NCBI RefSeq assembly: GCF_030123245.1
Contig: NZ_CP126101.1
Coordinates: forward strand, 4,896,501-4,960,500
Reading direction: 5' to 3'
Source of the DNA: Lysinibacillus pakistanensis
Lineage (GTDB): Bacteria > Bacillota > Bacilli > Bacillales_A > Planococcaceae
DNA length: 64,000 nucleotides
This document shows positions 34,685 through 42,741 of this stretch, piece after piece; position 1 is the stretch's first letter, and the number at the start of each line of letters is the position of its first letter. The notes under the pieces are model-generated. The model saw only the letters and a program-made list of their open reading frames with translations, was not told the DNA's origin and searched no databases. The position numbers and the translations under genes were made by a program.

Positions 34685-35264
34685 TTTTTTTGAAAAAATA
34701 ATAAATGACCAACATTAATATGATGAATACTACGATAAGATAAATACTGTAGTGAGATAAGTAAAATCCCACATAGCGCCATTTCTCACCTAATACTTTT
34801 CCTAATGTAATAAAAGTAAATGTCCAAATAAACGCGCCTGCATAAGCAAAAATGGCAAATTTTCTATAAGGATAGTTGTTAATGGCTGCTACATATGCGG
34901 TAAGATGGCGTACACCTGGAATAAAATAACCGATCAGTAATAAGGCTGGTCCTATTTTCGTAAATAATTTTTTAGTAAAATTAATTTTTTGCTTAGTAAT
35001 ATGAATCTTCGGGCCATATTTATGTAACAAAGGTAGCCCGAATCGATAACCTATATAATAACTTAAAGTAATGCCACCTATTGCCCCGATAGTTGCGCTA
35101 AGTAATGCTGGAACATGTTCTAGTGTTTCTCGATATACACTATATCCTATATATGTTAAAAATATTTCATCAGGAATAGGCAGCCCGACAATCCCTCCAA
35201 CTAGGATAAGAATTATGCCAAAATACCCGTAATGTTCAATAAGAGATTGTACATGATGTGCCAT
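34674..35264 (-). CDS. DedA family membrane protein
   Basis: 196 residues. GGIVGLPIPDEIFLTYIGYS is the conserved DedA entry loop, GAIGGITLSYYIGYRFG follows, and TKIGPALLLIGYFIPGVRHLTAYVAA holds the conserved F/YxPGxR motif (each shown in part). About five membrane segments. DedA proteins flip lipid carriers or support membrane homeostasis and proton-motive force. Single gene; ends inside the shared terminator. Confidence 0.88.
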   Translation of the reverse strand: MAHHVQSLIEHYGYFGIILILVGGIVGLPIPDEIFLTYIGYSVYRETLEHVPALLSATIGAIGGITLSYYIGYRFGLPLLHKYGPKIHITKQKINFTKKLFTKIGPALLLIGYFIPGVRHLTAYVAAINNYPYRKFAIFAYAGAFIWTFTFITLGKVLGEKWRYVGFYLSHYSIYLIVVFIILMLVIYYFFKKRNK

Positions 35265-35419
35265 AAAATCATCCCACCTAAAGCATTTTAATAACTTACG
35301 TTAGCTTTATCATACTCAATGTAGTTAACATTATGAGTGCTATAGCTTCAATCATTTTTTACTTTGACATCCCCTCTAAATTTACTAAAAATATTATACG
35401 ATTCTAAATAATTACTTTC

Positions 35420-36193
35420 TTAAATTATTTGTAGCTCTTTCAAGGCATGATATATACCCCCTTCAATGGATTTCTTCGTTATATAATCAGCACTATTCTT
35501 CAATGCCTCACTTGCATTCCCCATTGCAACCCCAAAACCAACCTGTTCTAACATATCTATATCATTATCGCCATCGCCAAACGCAAGTGCTTCCTCAGAA
35601 CTTAAATTGAAATAATCAAGTACAGCCTGAACAGCAATCGATTTGGAAATATCAGATTGCAATACATTCGTAATATACGGATGCCATCTTTTAAATTTTA
35701 AATGAGGAAATTGTGCTGTATATATTTGCTCAATATCTTCATTAGCATATAAACACATTAGATAAATTTCCTGCTCTACAATATTTTCATGAAATTCAGG
35801 AAATTTAGATAAAGATAATGTTTCTTGCAGGGCTTTAAGTGTCCTTGGCTTGTGTACGTTATTCATAAATAATTGTTCTGTAAAAAATGAAAGACTTTGT
35901 TTATTCTCATTAGCAAAGGCATGAACTGCTTGGACTATATTTTTGTCAATTGGTACTTTATGTATTACCTGATTTTGATGCTTAACATATGCACCATTTG
36001 CGGTTATAAATGTCTCTATACCCATGTTTCTTAAACTTTGACACATTGATAAAGGTCTACCTGTAGCCGCAACAATACGAATTCTCCTCTGTTTTAGCTC
36101 ATCTATTACCTTCCTTGTGCTTTCTTCAATACAGCCATCTTCATAATTAATAAGTGTTCCATCTACGTCAAAAAAAACAATTTTGCAATCCAT
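35420..36193 (-). CDS. Cof-type HAD hydrolase
   Basis: 257 residues. FFDVDGTLINYEDG gives the nucleophile Asp and acid Asp; AATGRP is motif II; KSIAVQAVLDYF contains the motif III Lys; and AFGDGDNDIDMLEQVGFGVAMGNA is motif IV with the Mg ligands (shown in part). A C2B cap lies between. Cof-type enzymes act on sugar phosphates, FMN or PLP. ATG at 36193 lies eight bases after GGAG; an upstream in-frame TTG is rejected. The 295 bases upstream show no gene. Confidence 0.88.
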   Translation of the reverse strand: MDCKIVFFDVDGTLINYEDGCIEESTRKVIDELKQRRIRIVAATGRPLSMCQSLRNMGIETFITANGAYVKHQNQVIHKVPIDKNIVQAVHAFANENKQSLSFFTEQLFMNNVHKPRTLKALQETLSLSKFPEFHENIVEQEIYLMCLYANEDIEQIYTAQFPHLKFKRWHPYITNVLQSDISKSIAVQAVLDYFNLSSEEALAFGDGDNDIDMLEQVGFGVAMGNASEALKNSADYITKKSIEGGIYHALKELQII

Positions 36194-36488
36194 CATACAC
36201 ACTCCATTTTCATCCATCAATATAAATAGTTACAAATACCTACATTAAAGCATAATCCATTTAACTTTTATTCATTATACTGAAAAACACTATTGCAAAT
36301 ACATATAGAAACCTCAACAAACAAAAAAGTAATAATATTTTCACTTTAATAATGCTAAAGGAGTATACCAAAGAACATAGAATTGTTAAAATAAAAGATA
36401 ATCAATTAAATACATTGAACGATAATACCAATCGTAAATATAGAACAAAAGAAATAATTAATAAATCAGGGTAAAGGAGTTGATTCTT

Positions 36489-37184
36489 ATGGCATTTAAC
36501 ATTTACTACTATGAAAGTAGTGTGGATTGTAAGTTTTGCAAAAAGCACTTTACCACTTATAAGGTACGTCCTAATCGTTATAAAATTGTCGAAGAGCAAA
36601 CAGATTTCATGCCCGTCTATGAGGGCTTAAATCCATTGTTATATGAAGTCGCTGTTTGTCCGTTTTGTGGCTATGCCTACCATAAATCCATGACTAGAAC
36701 CTATGGGCCTTTCATGCTCCTTATCGATGAGCTGTACATTAAAGAGCTTCAAAAACCTATGAATATCTGTCAAGAGCGTACAGTGGATGATGCCATTGTA
36801 AGTTTTAAGCTTGCTTATTTAGTGTCCAGAGCCTCTATGGAAGAATCACTTCTTATGGCAAATTTCGCTTTAAAAATTGCCTGGTTATATCGCTTAAAAG
36901 AGGATCAGGAATCAGAAATGCGCTACCTTTTTGCGGCAAGAGATTTTTACAGTAAATCATTTGCATCCAATCAAGAAGGTAGTGAAAGAATTCAATATTT
37001 ACATGCAGAATTAAGCCTACGACTTGGCGACATGACTGAAGCGAAAAAGGGATTCTCTCGATTAATCGCAGATCGAAATGTTTCCAATAAATATCGTAAA
37101 TTGGCTCGCAATCGCTGGGAAAATTATAAGTATGATGAACAGTCAATCATCTTAAACGAAGATATTGGAAAAATTATCAATTGA
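36489..37184 (+). CDS. DUF2225 zinc-finger/helical-repeat protein
   Basis: 231 residues. The N-terminal third has two CxxC knuckles (CKFCKKHF and CPFCGYAY) that should bind one zinc; the rest is helical and TPR-like (ASMEESLLMANFALKIAW, YLHAELSLRLGDMTEAKKGF). This is the DUF2225 family, common in Bacillales and clostridia, of unknown function. ATG at 36489 follows AAGGAG by ten bases. The next gene begins 23 bases after the stop, so the pair is probably an operon. Confidence 0.82.
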   Translation: MAFNIYYYESSVDCKFCKKHFTTYKVRPNRYKIVEEQTDFMPVYEGLNPLLYEVAVCPFCGYAYHKSMTRTYGPFMLLIDELYIKELQKPMNICQERTVDDAIVSFKLAYLVSRASMEESLLMANFALKIAWLYRLKEDQESEMRYLFAARDFYSKSFASNQEGSERIQYLHAELSLRLGDMTEAKKGFSRLIADRNVSNKYRKLARNRWENYKYDEQSIILNEDIGKIIN

Positions 37185-37206
37185 AAGGATAAGGAGAGAA
37201 GTTACT

Positions 37207-37560
37207 ATGCACCGATTTGTCAAAACAATTGATGTGAGAGAGGAAGATATATTTTCGGAACTACATCACTTTTTACTTAGAAAAAATAATCGCTATTTAA
37301 CAAATGATGAGGTCGTTGCATTAACGGGGGTTTCCGTTGAGCTGCTTTATAAATGGGTGAAGGCAGGAAAATTAAAAAAGTCAATTTTCCCTAATCTAGG
37401 TGCCCCTTGTGAACGTTGTGGGCAAATTACACAGAAAAAAATTTGTATTAGCTGCTCATCAGCAATCGTTAATACATTAAAGCAGGAAGAAAAGGATCGT
37501 GCATGGTTTAATCAAATACAACGCAACAATCACAGGGCTAGTACATACCACTATAAATAA
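37207..37560 (+). CDS. YvyF-like protein lacking the N-terminal zinc finger
   Basis: 117 residues. RKNNRYLTNDEVVALTGVS, LLYKWVKAGKLKKSIFPNLG and CERCGQITQKKICISC match the middle and C-terminal parts of the flagellar-operon protein YvyF: a small helix-turn-helix plus a CxxC...CxxC zinc ribbon. YvyF normally has another zinc finger in front; here the N-terminus is instead MHRFVKTIDVREEDIFSELH. No flagellar genes are near, so it may be a paralogue put to other use with the DUF2225 gene. ATG at 37207 follows AAGGAGAG; the longer frame from 37165 overlaps the upstream gene. Confidence 0.7.
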   Translation: MHRFVKTIDVREEDIFSELHHFLLRKNNRYLTNDEVVALTGVSVELLYKWVKAGKLKKSIFPNLGAPCERCGQITQKKICISCSSAIVNTLKQEEKDRAWFNQIQRNNHRASTYHYK

Positions 37561-37574
37561 GTTAAATACAACAC

Positions 37575-37615
37575 ATCCAAAGTGTCCTATCTTTTAGATA
37601 TCACACTTTTGGAGG
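37575..37615 (+). terminator. Terminator of the DUF2225/YvyF-like operon
   Basis: CCAAAGTGT pairs imperfectly with ACACTTTTGG, then GGTTTTTTAA. Stem has one bulged T. Confidence 0.7.
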
Positions 37616-37655
37616 TTTTTTAATCTATCTTCCTGATTCAAGACGTAAATCCAAA

Positions 37656-37710
37656 TTTAAACAAAATTTAAACAGAAATCTCCTTAACTTTAAACTTACC
37701 TGCGTATAAT
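37656..37710 (+). promoter_or_regulatory. Response-regulator box and promoter of the second esterase-like gene
   Basis: TTTAAACAAAATTTAAAC (37656-37673), 15 bases, TTTAAAC (37689-37695), nine bases, then TATAAT (37705-37710). The 18-mer is identical to that before the ABC operon at 23867-23884, and spacings differ by one base at one place only. The -10 is 34 bases before the GTG start. Confidence 0.75.
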
Positions 37711-37743
37711 TGGGTTCAATCTATTGCGAGGGATTGATGCACA

Positions 37744-39168
37744 GTGACAAAAGGGAAAAGAAATAAAATGCTATTATCTTTAAGCATTGCATTGACAAGT
37801 TTTATAGCATTTAATGGGAATGCAAATGCGGCAGTGGCTGCTCCAAGGATAGCAGAGCAGACAAGTTTAGAGCAGGGATCAGAAGTAAAGCAAGCTCGTA
37901 CGTCCAATGAAGCACTACAAGACTGGAAGAATTGGGTGAATGACCATGCATATAGTTTAAATTCCATTCAGCCTGAATCCTTTGAATCAACAAAAATTGC
38001 ATCCAGTAAATTTGAAGATTTAGAGATGCTAAAGCCCTTATTACACGATAAGCGTATTGTTTTTTTAGGGGAAAGCTCGCATGGTGTAGCAGAGTTTAGC
38101 CTAGCAAAAACACGTATCATTCAGTTTTTACACCAAGAAATGGGCTACAACGTCCTTGCCTTTGAAAGTGGCATGGGAAACGTTATGAATGCTCAGGGAC
38201 AAATTGACAAGCAAGTGGCTCTGGAGACGATGAAGGATGGGATTTTTGAGGTATGGTGGTCAAAAGAGACCCTATCGTTATTTGAGTATACTAAGAAAAC
38301 TCAAGCTACAGAGCAGCCTTTAATGTTAGCTGGCTTTGATATTCAACAACAAGGTGCCTTTACAGATGGGGGCTGGCTAGAAAATAATCAGCTTGCTAAA
38401 CAGTTCAGTGAAGTAGAGAATCAGCTTGTAGATTGGACCTACAGCAAAGATTTAAAAGGATATCAAAAGGCCAAACCAAGCATTATCGATGTGTATAAAC
38501 AAGTAAAATCACAAGTACAGCTTAAAGAGAAAGAGTTAAAAGCAGCATATCCGAGCGAGCCTCATATTACAAAGCTTATGGAACGTACATTAGCTGACCG
38601 TATACGCTTAGCAGAAGAGTATGTAGAACTATCTATTCAATCAAACATTGATATTGAGCAAAATAAATATGATTCATTCTTTAAAACTATGGAATGGCGG
38701 GATCAAGGCATGTTGGAAAATTTACTTTGGCTAGCAGATGAGATTTATCCGACTGAAAAGTTTATTGTTTGGGCACATAATGATCATATTCGCAAGGCCC
38801 AATCTGAAGTAATGGGCTCCCCTTATGCGCTAAACTTAATGGGTGAACGTCTACCAGACATTTATAAAAAATATAGCTATGTACTTGGTCTATATATGGC
38901 AAGTGGAGAAAATGCAAGCAATGCACGTGAAACTTGGTCTGTATTACCTCCAGTCAAAGGATCTACTGAGGATATCCTTTCCTCAACGAAGAAGCCATAC
39001 ACATTTATTGATTTACGAAATCGCCAAAATGAAAGAGGGAATTCATGGATGTTTGAGCCACGTATATCCTATAGTTGGGGAGTTATACAAGAGAGCTTTG
39101 TTCCTCGTGATCAATTTGATGGCATCCTTTTAATCGATAAAGTAAGTATTCCAAATTACATCGAATAA
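37744..39168 (+). CDS. Secreted erythromycin-esterase-like protein
   Basis: 474 residues. Sec signal peptide: basic MTKGKRNK, hydrophobic core LLSLSIALTSFIAF, and a likely cut after ANA or AVA near residue 30; no lipobox, so released or wall-associated. The mature part is PF05139: FLGESSHGVAEF near 108 (Glu and His), ESGMGNVMNAQG, FDIQQQG, and VWAHNDHI with the second His near 345. The residues that matter in EreA/B are kept, but the exported location argues against simple macrolide inactivation. GTG start with GAGGG upstream. It shares its promoter architecture with the ABC/esterase operon. Confidence 0.85.
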   Translation: MTKGKRNKMLLSLSIALTSFIAFNGNANAAVAAPRIAEQTSLEQGSEVKQARTSNEALQDWKNWVNDHAYSLNSIQPESFESTKIASSKFEDLEMLKPLLHDKRIVFLGESSHGVAEFSLAKTRIIQFLHQEMGYNVLAFESGMGNVMNAQGQIDKQVALETMKDGIFEVWWSKETLSLFEYTKKTQATEQPLMLAGFDIQQQGAFTDGGWLENNQLAKQFSEVENQLVDWTYSKDLKGYQKAKPSIIDVYKQVKSQVQLKEKELKAAYPSEPHITKLMERTLADRIRLAEEYVELSIQSNIDIEQNKYDSFFKTMEWRDQGMLENLLWLADEIYPTEKFIVWAHNDHIRKAQSEVMGSPYALNLMGERLPDIYKKYSYVLGLYMASGENASNARETWSVLPPVKGSTEDILSSTKKPYTFIDLRNRQNERGNSWMFEPRISYSWGVIQESFVPRDQFDGILLIDKVSIPNYIE

Positions 39169-39181
39169 ATTTTATAGCATT

Positions 39182-39213
39182 TAGCAAACTAGTTTTTCTA
39201 GTTTGCTATTTTT
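39182..39213. terminator. Bidirectional terminator
   Basis: TAGCAAACTAG and CTAGTTTGCTA pair over 11 bp with a T-rich loop and trailing TTTTT, between convergent genes. Confidence 0.88.
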
Positions 39214-40387
39214 AAGTATCCATTGAAATCGTATCCCAGTCTTCATTTTGATGACCAATCAACCAGAATAGGCCTCTGCGCCTTTCCACAACAATACTTT
39301 CATTTATACCAGCAGGAGCCGTTCTGTTTTGTATGCGATTGTCTACGCAAGCCCAGTGTAGCCTGTATATTTTGTCGGCTTCATTCAAAATTTCTTCCTG
39401 GCTACGCATCGTAGTTTGAAAATAAAATTGCTCAAACGTTTCGCAGTTAGAAATAACTTGAATAGCATACTCACAATCACATAATTCATCAGGAAAATCA
39501 AGCTTGTCAACAAATCCAAGTACCCAAATTAGTGTCCAATAAGCCTCATATTGCCATGAAATATTAATGGCTTCCTGTGCATTTGGCTGTTGACTATATA
39601 AAAAGGCTCTTTCTTTGTCAGTTAGAATGTCTTCTACTTCATATTTACGCAACATACTGATAAAAAAGTCTATTGATTCCTCTACATTTTCTCCTTGTGC
39701 CACATCACAAGCAAATTGAATAACAATTAGTAAAGCTGCAGCTCTCCTAGCAATATCCTCTTTGGTTTTAAACTGACAAGCCTCAATTGGTGGAAGTTGC
39801 GGGAGTGAATCTGTATATGGAATACCCTTTTCTTTTAAATAGGCTATTGTTTTATTCTTTCTTTGATAGCCTTCTTCCGATGTCACCTCTTGTCCCCTCA
39901 CCTTTTGTGTACAGGCATAAGGTCTAAAGTTGGATGGTCCCGATTGTCCATCAGGATAAACAATGACTTCTCCTTCTTTGTCTAATAAGGTGCCATTTGG
40001 TACAAAGCCAATACCCCCTATCACTGATAGTAGGTTTGTAAATAACTGCATCTGTTCATCCTTTATCTCTTTTTCAGATTCAATTGCAATTACTGAATTT
40101 AACACAGAAATTTGCGTTAACACTAATTCTTTTAAATTGTCATCTTCAAAAGGAATACTGTTGTAAAAGCCCATCATTCCAGGAATATTATTCGCAAAGT
40201 ATTCTGGGTTTGTATCTTCAGACATCACTCTAATTATCAATTTATATTTATTAAATAATGCTTTGGATTTTATGAGATACTCATCTTCATTTTTTTCAAC
40301 AGTAAAACCTTTACTAAAAACATCAGAAATCTTACAATCGATATCCTCTATATTATTCAAAGAAGCAAATATAGTAAAATAGTTCAA
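39212..40387 (-). CDS. DUF4272 domain protein
   Basis: 391 residues from a TTG start with AGGAGG eight bases before. The C-terminal half, from SEEGYQRKNKTIAYLKEKGI through DIARRAAALLIVIQFACDVA and YEAYWTLIWVLGFVDKLDFP to RLHWACVDNRIQN, fits DUF4272; the N-terminal 150 residues are a separate mixed domain. No signal peptide. DUF4272 proteins often occur beside toxin-immunity genes; here the upstream gene is a SUKH protein 30 bases away, likely the same operon. Function unknown. Confidence 0.75.
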   Translation of the reverse strand: MNYFTIFASLNNIEDIDCKISDVFSKGFTVEKNEDEYLIKSKALFNKYKLIIRVMSEDTNPEYFANNIPGMMGFYNSIPFEDDNLKELVLTQISVLNSVIAIESEKEIKDEQMQLFTNLLSVIGGIGFVPNGTLLDKEGEVIVYPDGQSGPSNFRPYACTQKVRGQEVTSEEGYQRKNKTIAYLKEKGIPYTDSLPQLPPIEACQFKTKEDIARRAAALLIVIQFACDVAQGENVEESIDFFISMLRKYEVEDILTDKERAFLYSQQPNAQEAINISWQYEAYWTLIWVLGFVDKLDFPDELCDCEYAIQVISNCETFEQFYFQTTMRSQEEILNEADKIYRLHWACVDNRIQNRTAPAGINESIVVERRRGLFWLIGHQNEDWDTISMDT

Positions 40388-40417
40388 GCGTTTCTCCTCC
40401 TTACAATCAAATAGGTT

Positions 40418-41692
40418 TCACCAATGATTCAAGCCTTCTAGAGCTTGGTTAAATAGCTGTTTATTTTTTCGTAGTACTTCATTGTCCTTCCAAAATGCAA
40501 GCAATGGCAGCCATTTCTCCTTATCTACTTGAGCTGAAGGCTTAATTTCTTGCTGCATCATTTGACATACTGCTCGTATAGCTGTTAGGCGCTCTGGTTC
40601 GCTACCATTCAACCACTCAAATAATGTTTCTGCACTCGGCCGTGATTCGACTAAAAGTTGATCCCAACCACCTATCGGAAAGGAAACATAGGGTTTCATC
40701 CAAGCTATCGTTTTTGAGCTATGAAAATGACGTAGTCGATGTAAAGCTGTATAGGAATCGATTTGCTCTTTCTCAATATCTTGAAGAACAAGAGGTAGCC
40801 CCTCTTCTTCTGGTAGACAGAAGGCTGTTAAATAATCTCGAATCCGATTAGGCATACTATTTTGGTCTTTCCAAAATGTCCTTACCCAATCACTTGCCTC
40901 AGTTGCACAAACCTTTACTAGAACCTTACACCATGCTTCTTTATCTACTAGACGCAGTGATTGTTCAATTTGATTTCGAAGTGCTGTATACACATTTCTA
41001 GAATCGAACCGTGTAAATGCTTTTTGAACTTTTTCCTCTTTCACACCATGCATCGATACATATATCAGTAAAGAATCCAGATGATATATAGCTTCCTTCC
41101 ATGTTGTAGTTACATATTGTTCAAGCCACTTTAGCCAGATTTGAGAGTTGGTCAGGCTTAAATCCAGTCCATCCTCACTACAAAACTGTCGATGCTGTCC
41201 ACAATCTACTCCTATACATCCTAAAGTTGTAACCCTCTCTATATAATCCCTAAAACTCCAGGCTAGCAGGTCGAACTCATCCTCCTCATGACTCCAATAC
41301 CAAACGGAACCATCCTCAACTTTCATAAGAAGTGCATCACCGTTTCCAGCCGTATGAAATTGTAGGTATAGTTGTTCATCTTCATTTTCACTGTCTCCAC
41401 CAAAATCAGGGAATTCGAGTTCCTCCAAGCTCCAACTAAAATTACCTAAAGGCGTGTCCAGCTCAATAGGAAGTAGTGCCTCATCAGGTAAAGACCAATA
41501 CACTCCCACTTGTCGAGAACAATGAAGTAATACATCACGGAACTCAGAAGGAATCGGAACACCAAGCCGCATCTCTACCATTGATAGCTCTTGCTCAGTC
41601 GCTACAGGCTTTATCTCAAGTGGATGCATCCAAGCTCCTTGTTGTTCAAGCTGTTTTAATAAATATGTCCATCGATCAATCCATATTTGCAT
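40418..41692 (-). CDS. SMI1/KNR4 (SUKH-1) domain protein
   Basis: 424 residues. The SUKH domain covers about 25-155: VATEQELSMVEMRLGVPIP, SEFRDVLLHCSRQVG, and FHTAGNGDALLMKVEDG with YWSHEEDEF. The remaining 260 residues look like helical repeats. SUKH proteins commonly give immunity against polymorphic toxins or act as regulators. No toxin gene is in reach here, so an orphan immunity or housekeeping role is possible. First gene of a pair with DUF4272. Confidence 0.8.
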   Translation of the reverse strand: MQIWIDRWTYLLKQLEQQGAWMHPLEIKPVATEQELSMVEMRLGVPIPSEFRDVLLHCSRQVGVYWSLPDEALLPIELDTPLGNFSWSLEELEFPDFGGDSENEDEQLYLQFHTAGNGDALLMKVEDGSVWYWSHEEDEFDLLAWSFRDYIERVTTLGCIGVDCGQHRQFCSEDGLDLSLTNSQIWLKWLEQYVTTTWKEAIYHLDSLLIYVSMHGVKEEKVQKAFTRFDSRNVYTALRNQIEQSLRLVDKEAWCKVLVKVCATEASDWVRTFWKDQNSMPNRIRDYLTAFCLPEEEGLPLVLQDIEKEQIDSYTALHRLRHFHSSKTIAWMKPYVSFPIGGWDQLLVESRPSAETLFEWLNGSEPERLTAIRAVCQMMQQEIKPSAQVDKEKWLPLLAFWKDNEVLRKNKQLFNQALEGLNHW

Positions 41693-41950
41693 GACTATTC
41701 CTCCATGTAAAGAAAAGTACTTTCAGATAAAGTGTGCTACATTTTTTCCCCATTAAATGTATCGTCAGAAGCCCATTTACTTATTAGGAGTAGACTTTAA
41801 TTTACCTAAAAACACGCGGATCTTACCTCCATTCAAACTCAAAATATATGCTAAATGGCTTACCTCTACTAGTTCTTTTCTAATTTTCTTAAGTGAGTCT
41901 CACAAATAGTCTATTGTTGACAATTTAGAGAACTGCCTCTAGTATTATAA

Positions 41951-41966
41951 ATACATTCGAATGTAT
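41951..41966. promoter_or_regulatory. TetR operator (autoregulatory)
   Basis: ATACATTCGAATGTAT is a perfect 16-bp palindrome, 17 bases before the TetR start. Two close variants precede the hydrolase gene downstream. Confidence 0.75.
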
Positions 41967-41983
41967 CTATAAGGAGATATTTT

Positions 41984-42625
41984 ATGGCCAGAAATAAATA
42001 TCCAGAAGTTACGAGAAAAAGAATAATTGAATCAGCTGTTAAATTATTTACTGTAAACGGTTGGGACAATGTAACGATTCAAGAGATTGTAGATGATGTG
42101 GGGGATATTACTAGAGGAGCCTTCTATCATCATTTTAAAACCCGTGCTGATGTTATTGATGCCATCACAAAGGAAATGCTAACAGCAAATAATTATTTTA
42201 ACGACATATCAGATTTAAAAAACTTAAATGCTTTAGAACGTTTAAGACAAGGCATTTCCTATTCAATTTCTCAAAGCGTAAAGGAAGAAGATTTATCCAC
42301 AATTCCTTTTAAAATGAATTCTGCTGAATTTGTTTATAGTCGCATCACAGAAGGCGTACAAGTTGTTGCACCAGGTATTCAAAAAATTATTGATGAGGGC
42401 AATCGAGACGGATCACTGCAAGTTGCTTTTCCCAAGCAAGCAGCTGAAACCTTTACAATGCTTTTTGATATTTGGATGAATCCTGAAATATTTCGTGTAA
42501 GCCGAGCTGAATTTATTCAAAAAATTGAACATATAAGTTTGATGTTCAAAGGAATCGGTATGCCACTTATGAACGATGATTTGAAAGATGTTTTTTTAGC
42601 ATTATTTGATAAAGTTCAGGAATAG
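41984..42625 (+). CDS. TetR/AcrR family regulator
   Basis: 213 residues. N-terminal helix-turn-helix: RKRIIESAVKLFTVNGWDNV then TIQEIVDDVGDITRGAFYHHF (written in two parts), normal for TetR. The ligand domain is not assignable. Palindromes before it and before the following hydrolase gene share ATACATTCGNATGTAT, so it likely controls itself and that gene. AAGGAG precedes the ATG. Confidence 0.9.
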   Translation: MARNKYPEVTRKRIIESAVKLFTVNGWDNVTIQEIVDDVGDITRGAFYHHFKTRADVIDAITKEMLTANNYFNDISDLKNLNALERLRQGISYSISQSVKEEDLSTIPFKMNSAEFVYSRITEGVQVVAPGIQKIIDEGNRDGSLQVAFPKQAAETFTMLFDIWMNPEIFRVSRAEFIQKIEHISLMFKGIGMPLMNDDLKDVFLALFDKVQE

Positions 42626-42664
42626 TAGACTACTTTATGTAGTTTATTATTTTAATCTTTTACA

Positions 42665-42724
42665 TTCATTCGTATGTATATATGATTGAAACATTTTTAA
42701 CTAAATACATACATTCGTATGTAT
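42665..42724. promoter_or_regulatory. Two TetR operators before the hydrolase gene
   Basis: ATTCATTCGTATGTAT (42665-42680) and ATACATTCGTATGTAT (42709-42724) match the palindrome at 41951. They lie in the 113-base gap before the hydrolase gene, the second ending six bases from its ribosome site, where binding would block expression. Confidence 0.7.
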
Positions 42725-42741
42725 GTTAAAGGAGATAAATG

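Noticed and set aside
20158..39168. Calling the two erythromycin-esterase-like proteins macrolide resistance genes
   Set aside because: Both are exported, one as a lipoprotein, while macrolide esterases act in the cytoplasm; the fold alone does not prove the substrate.
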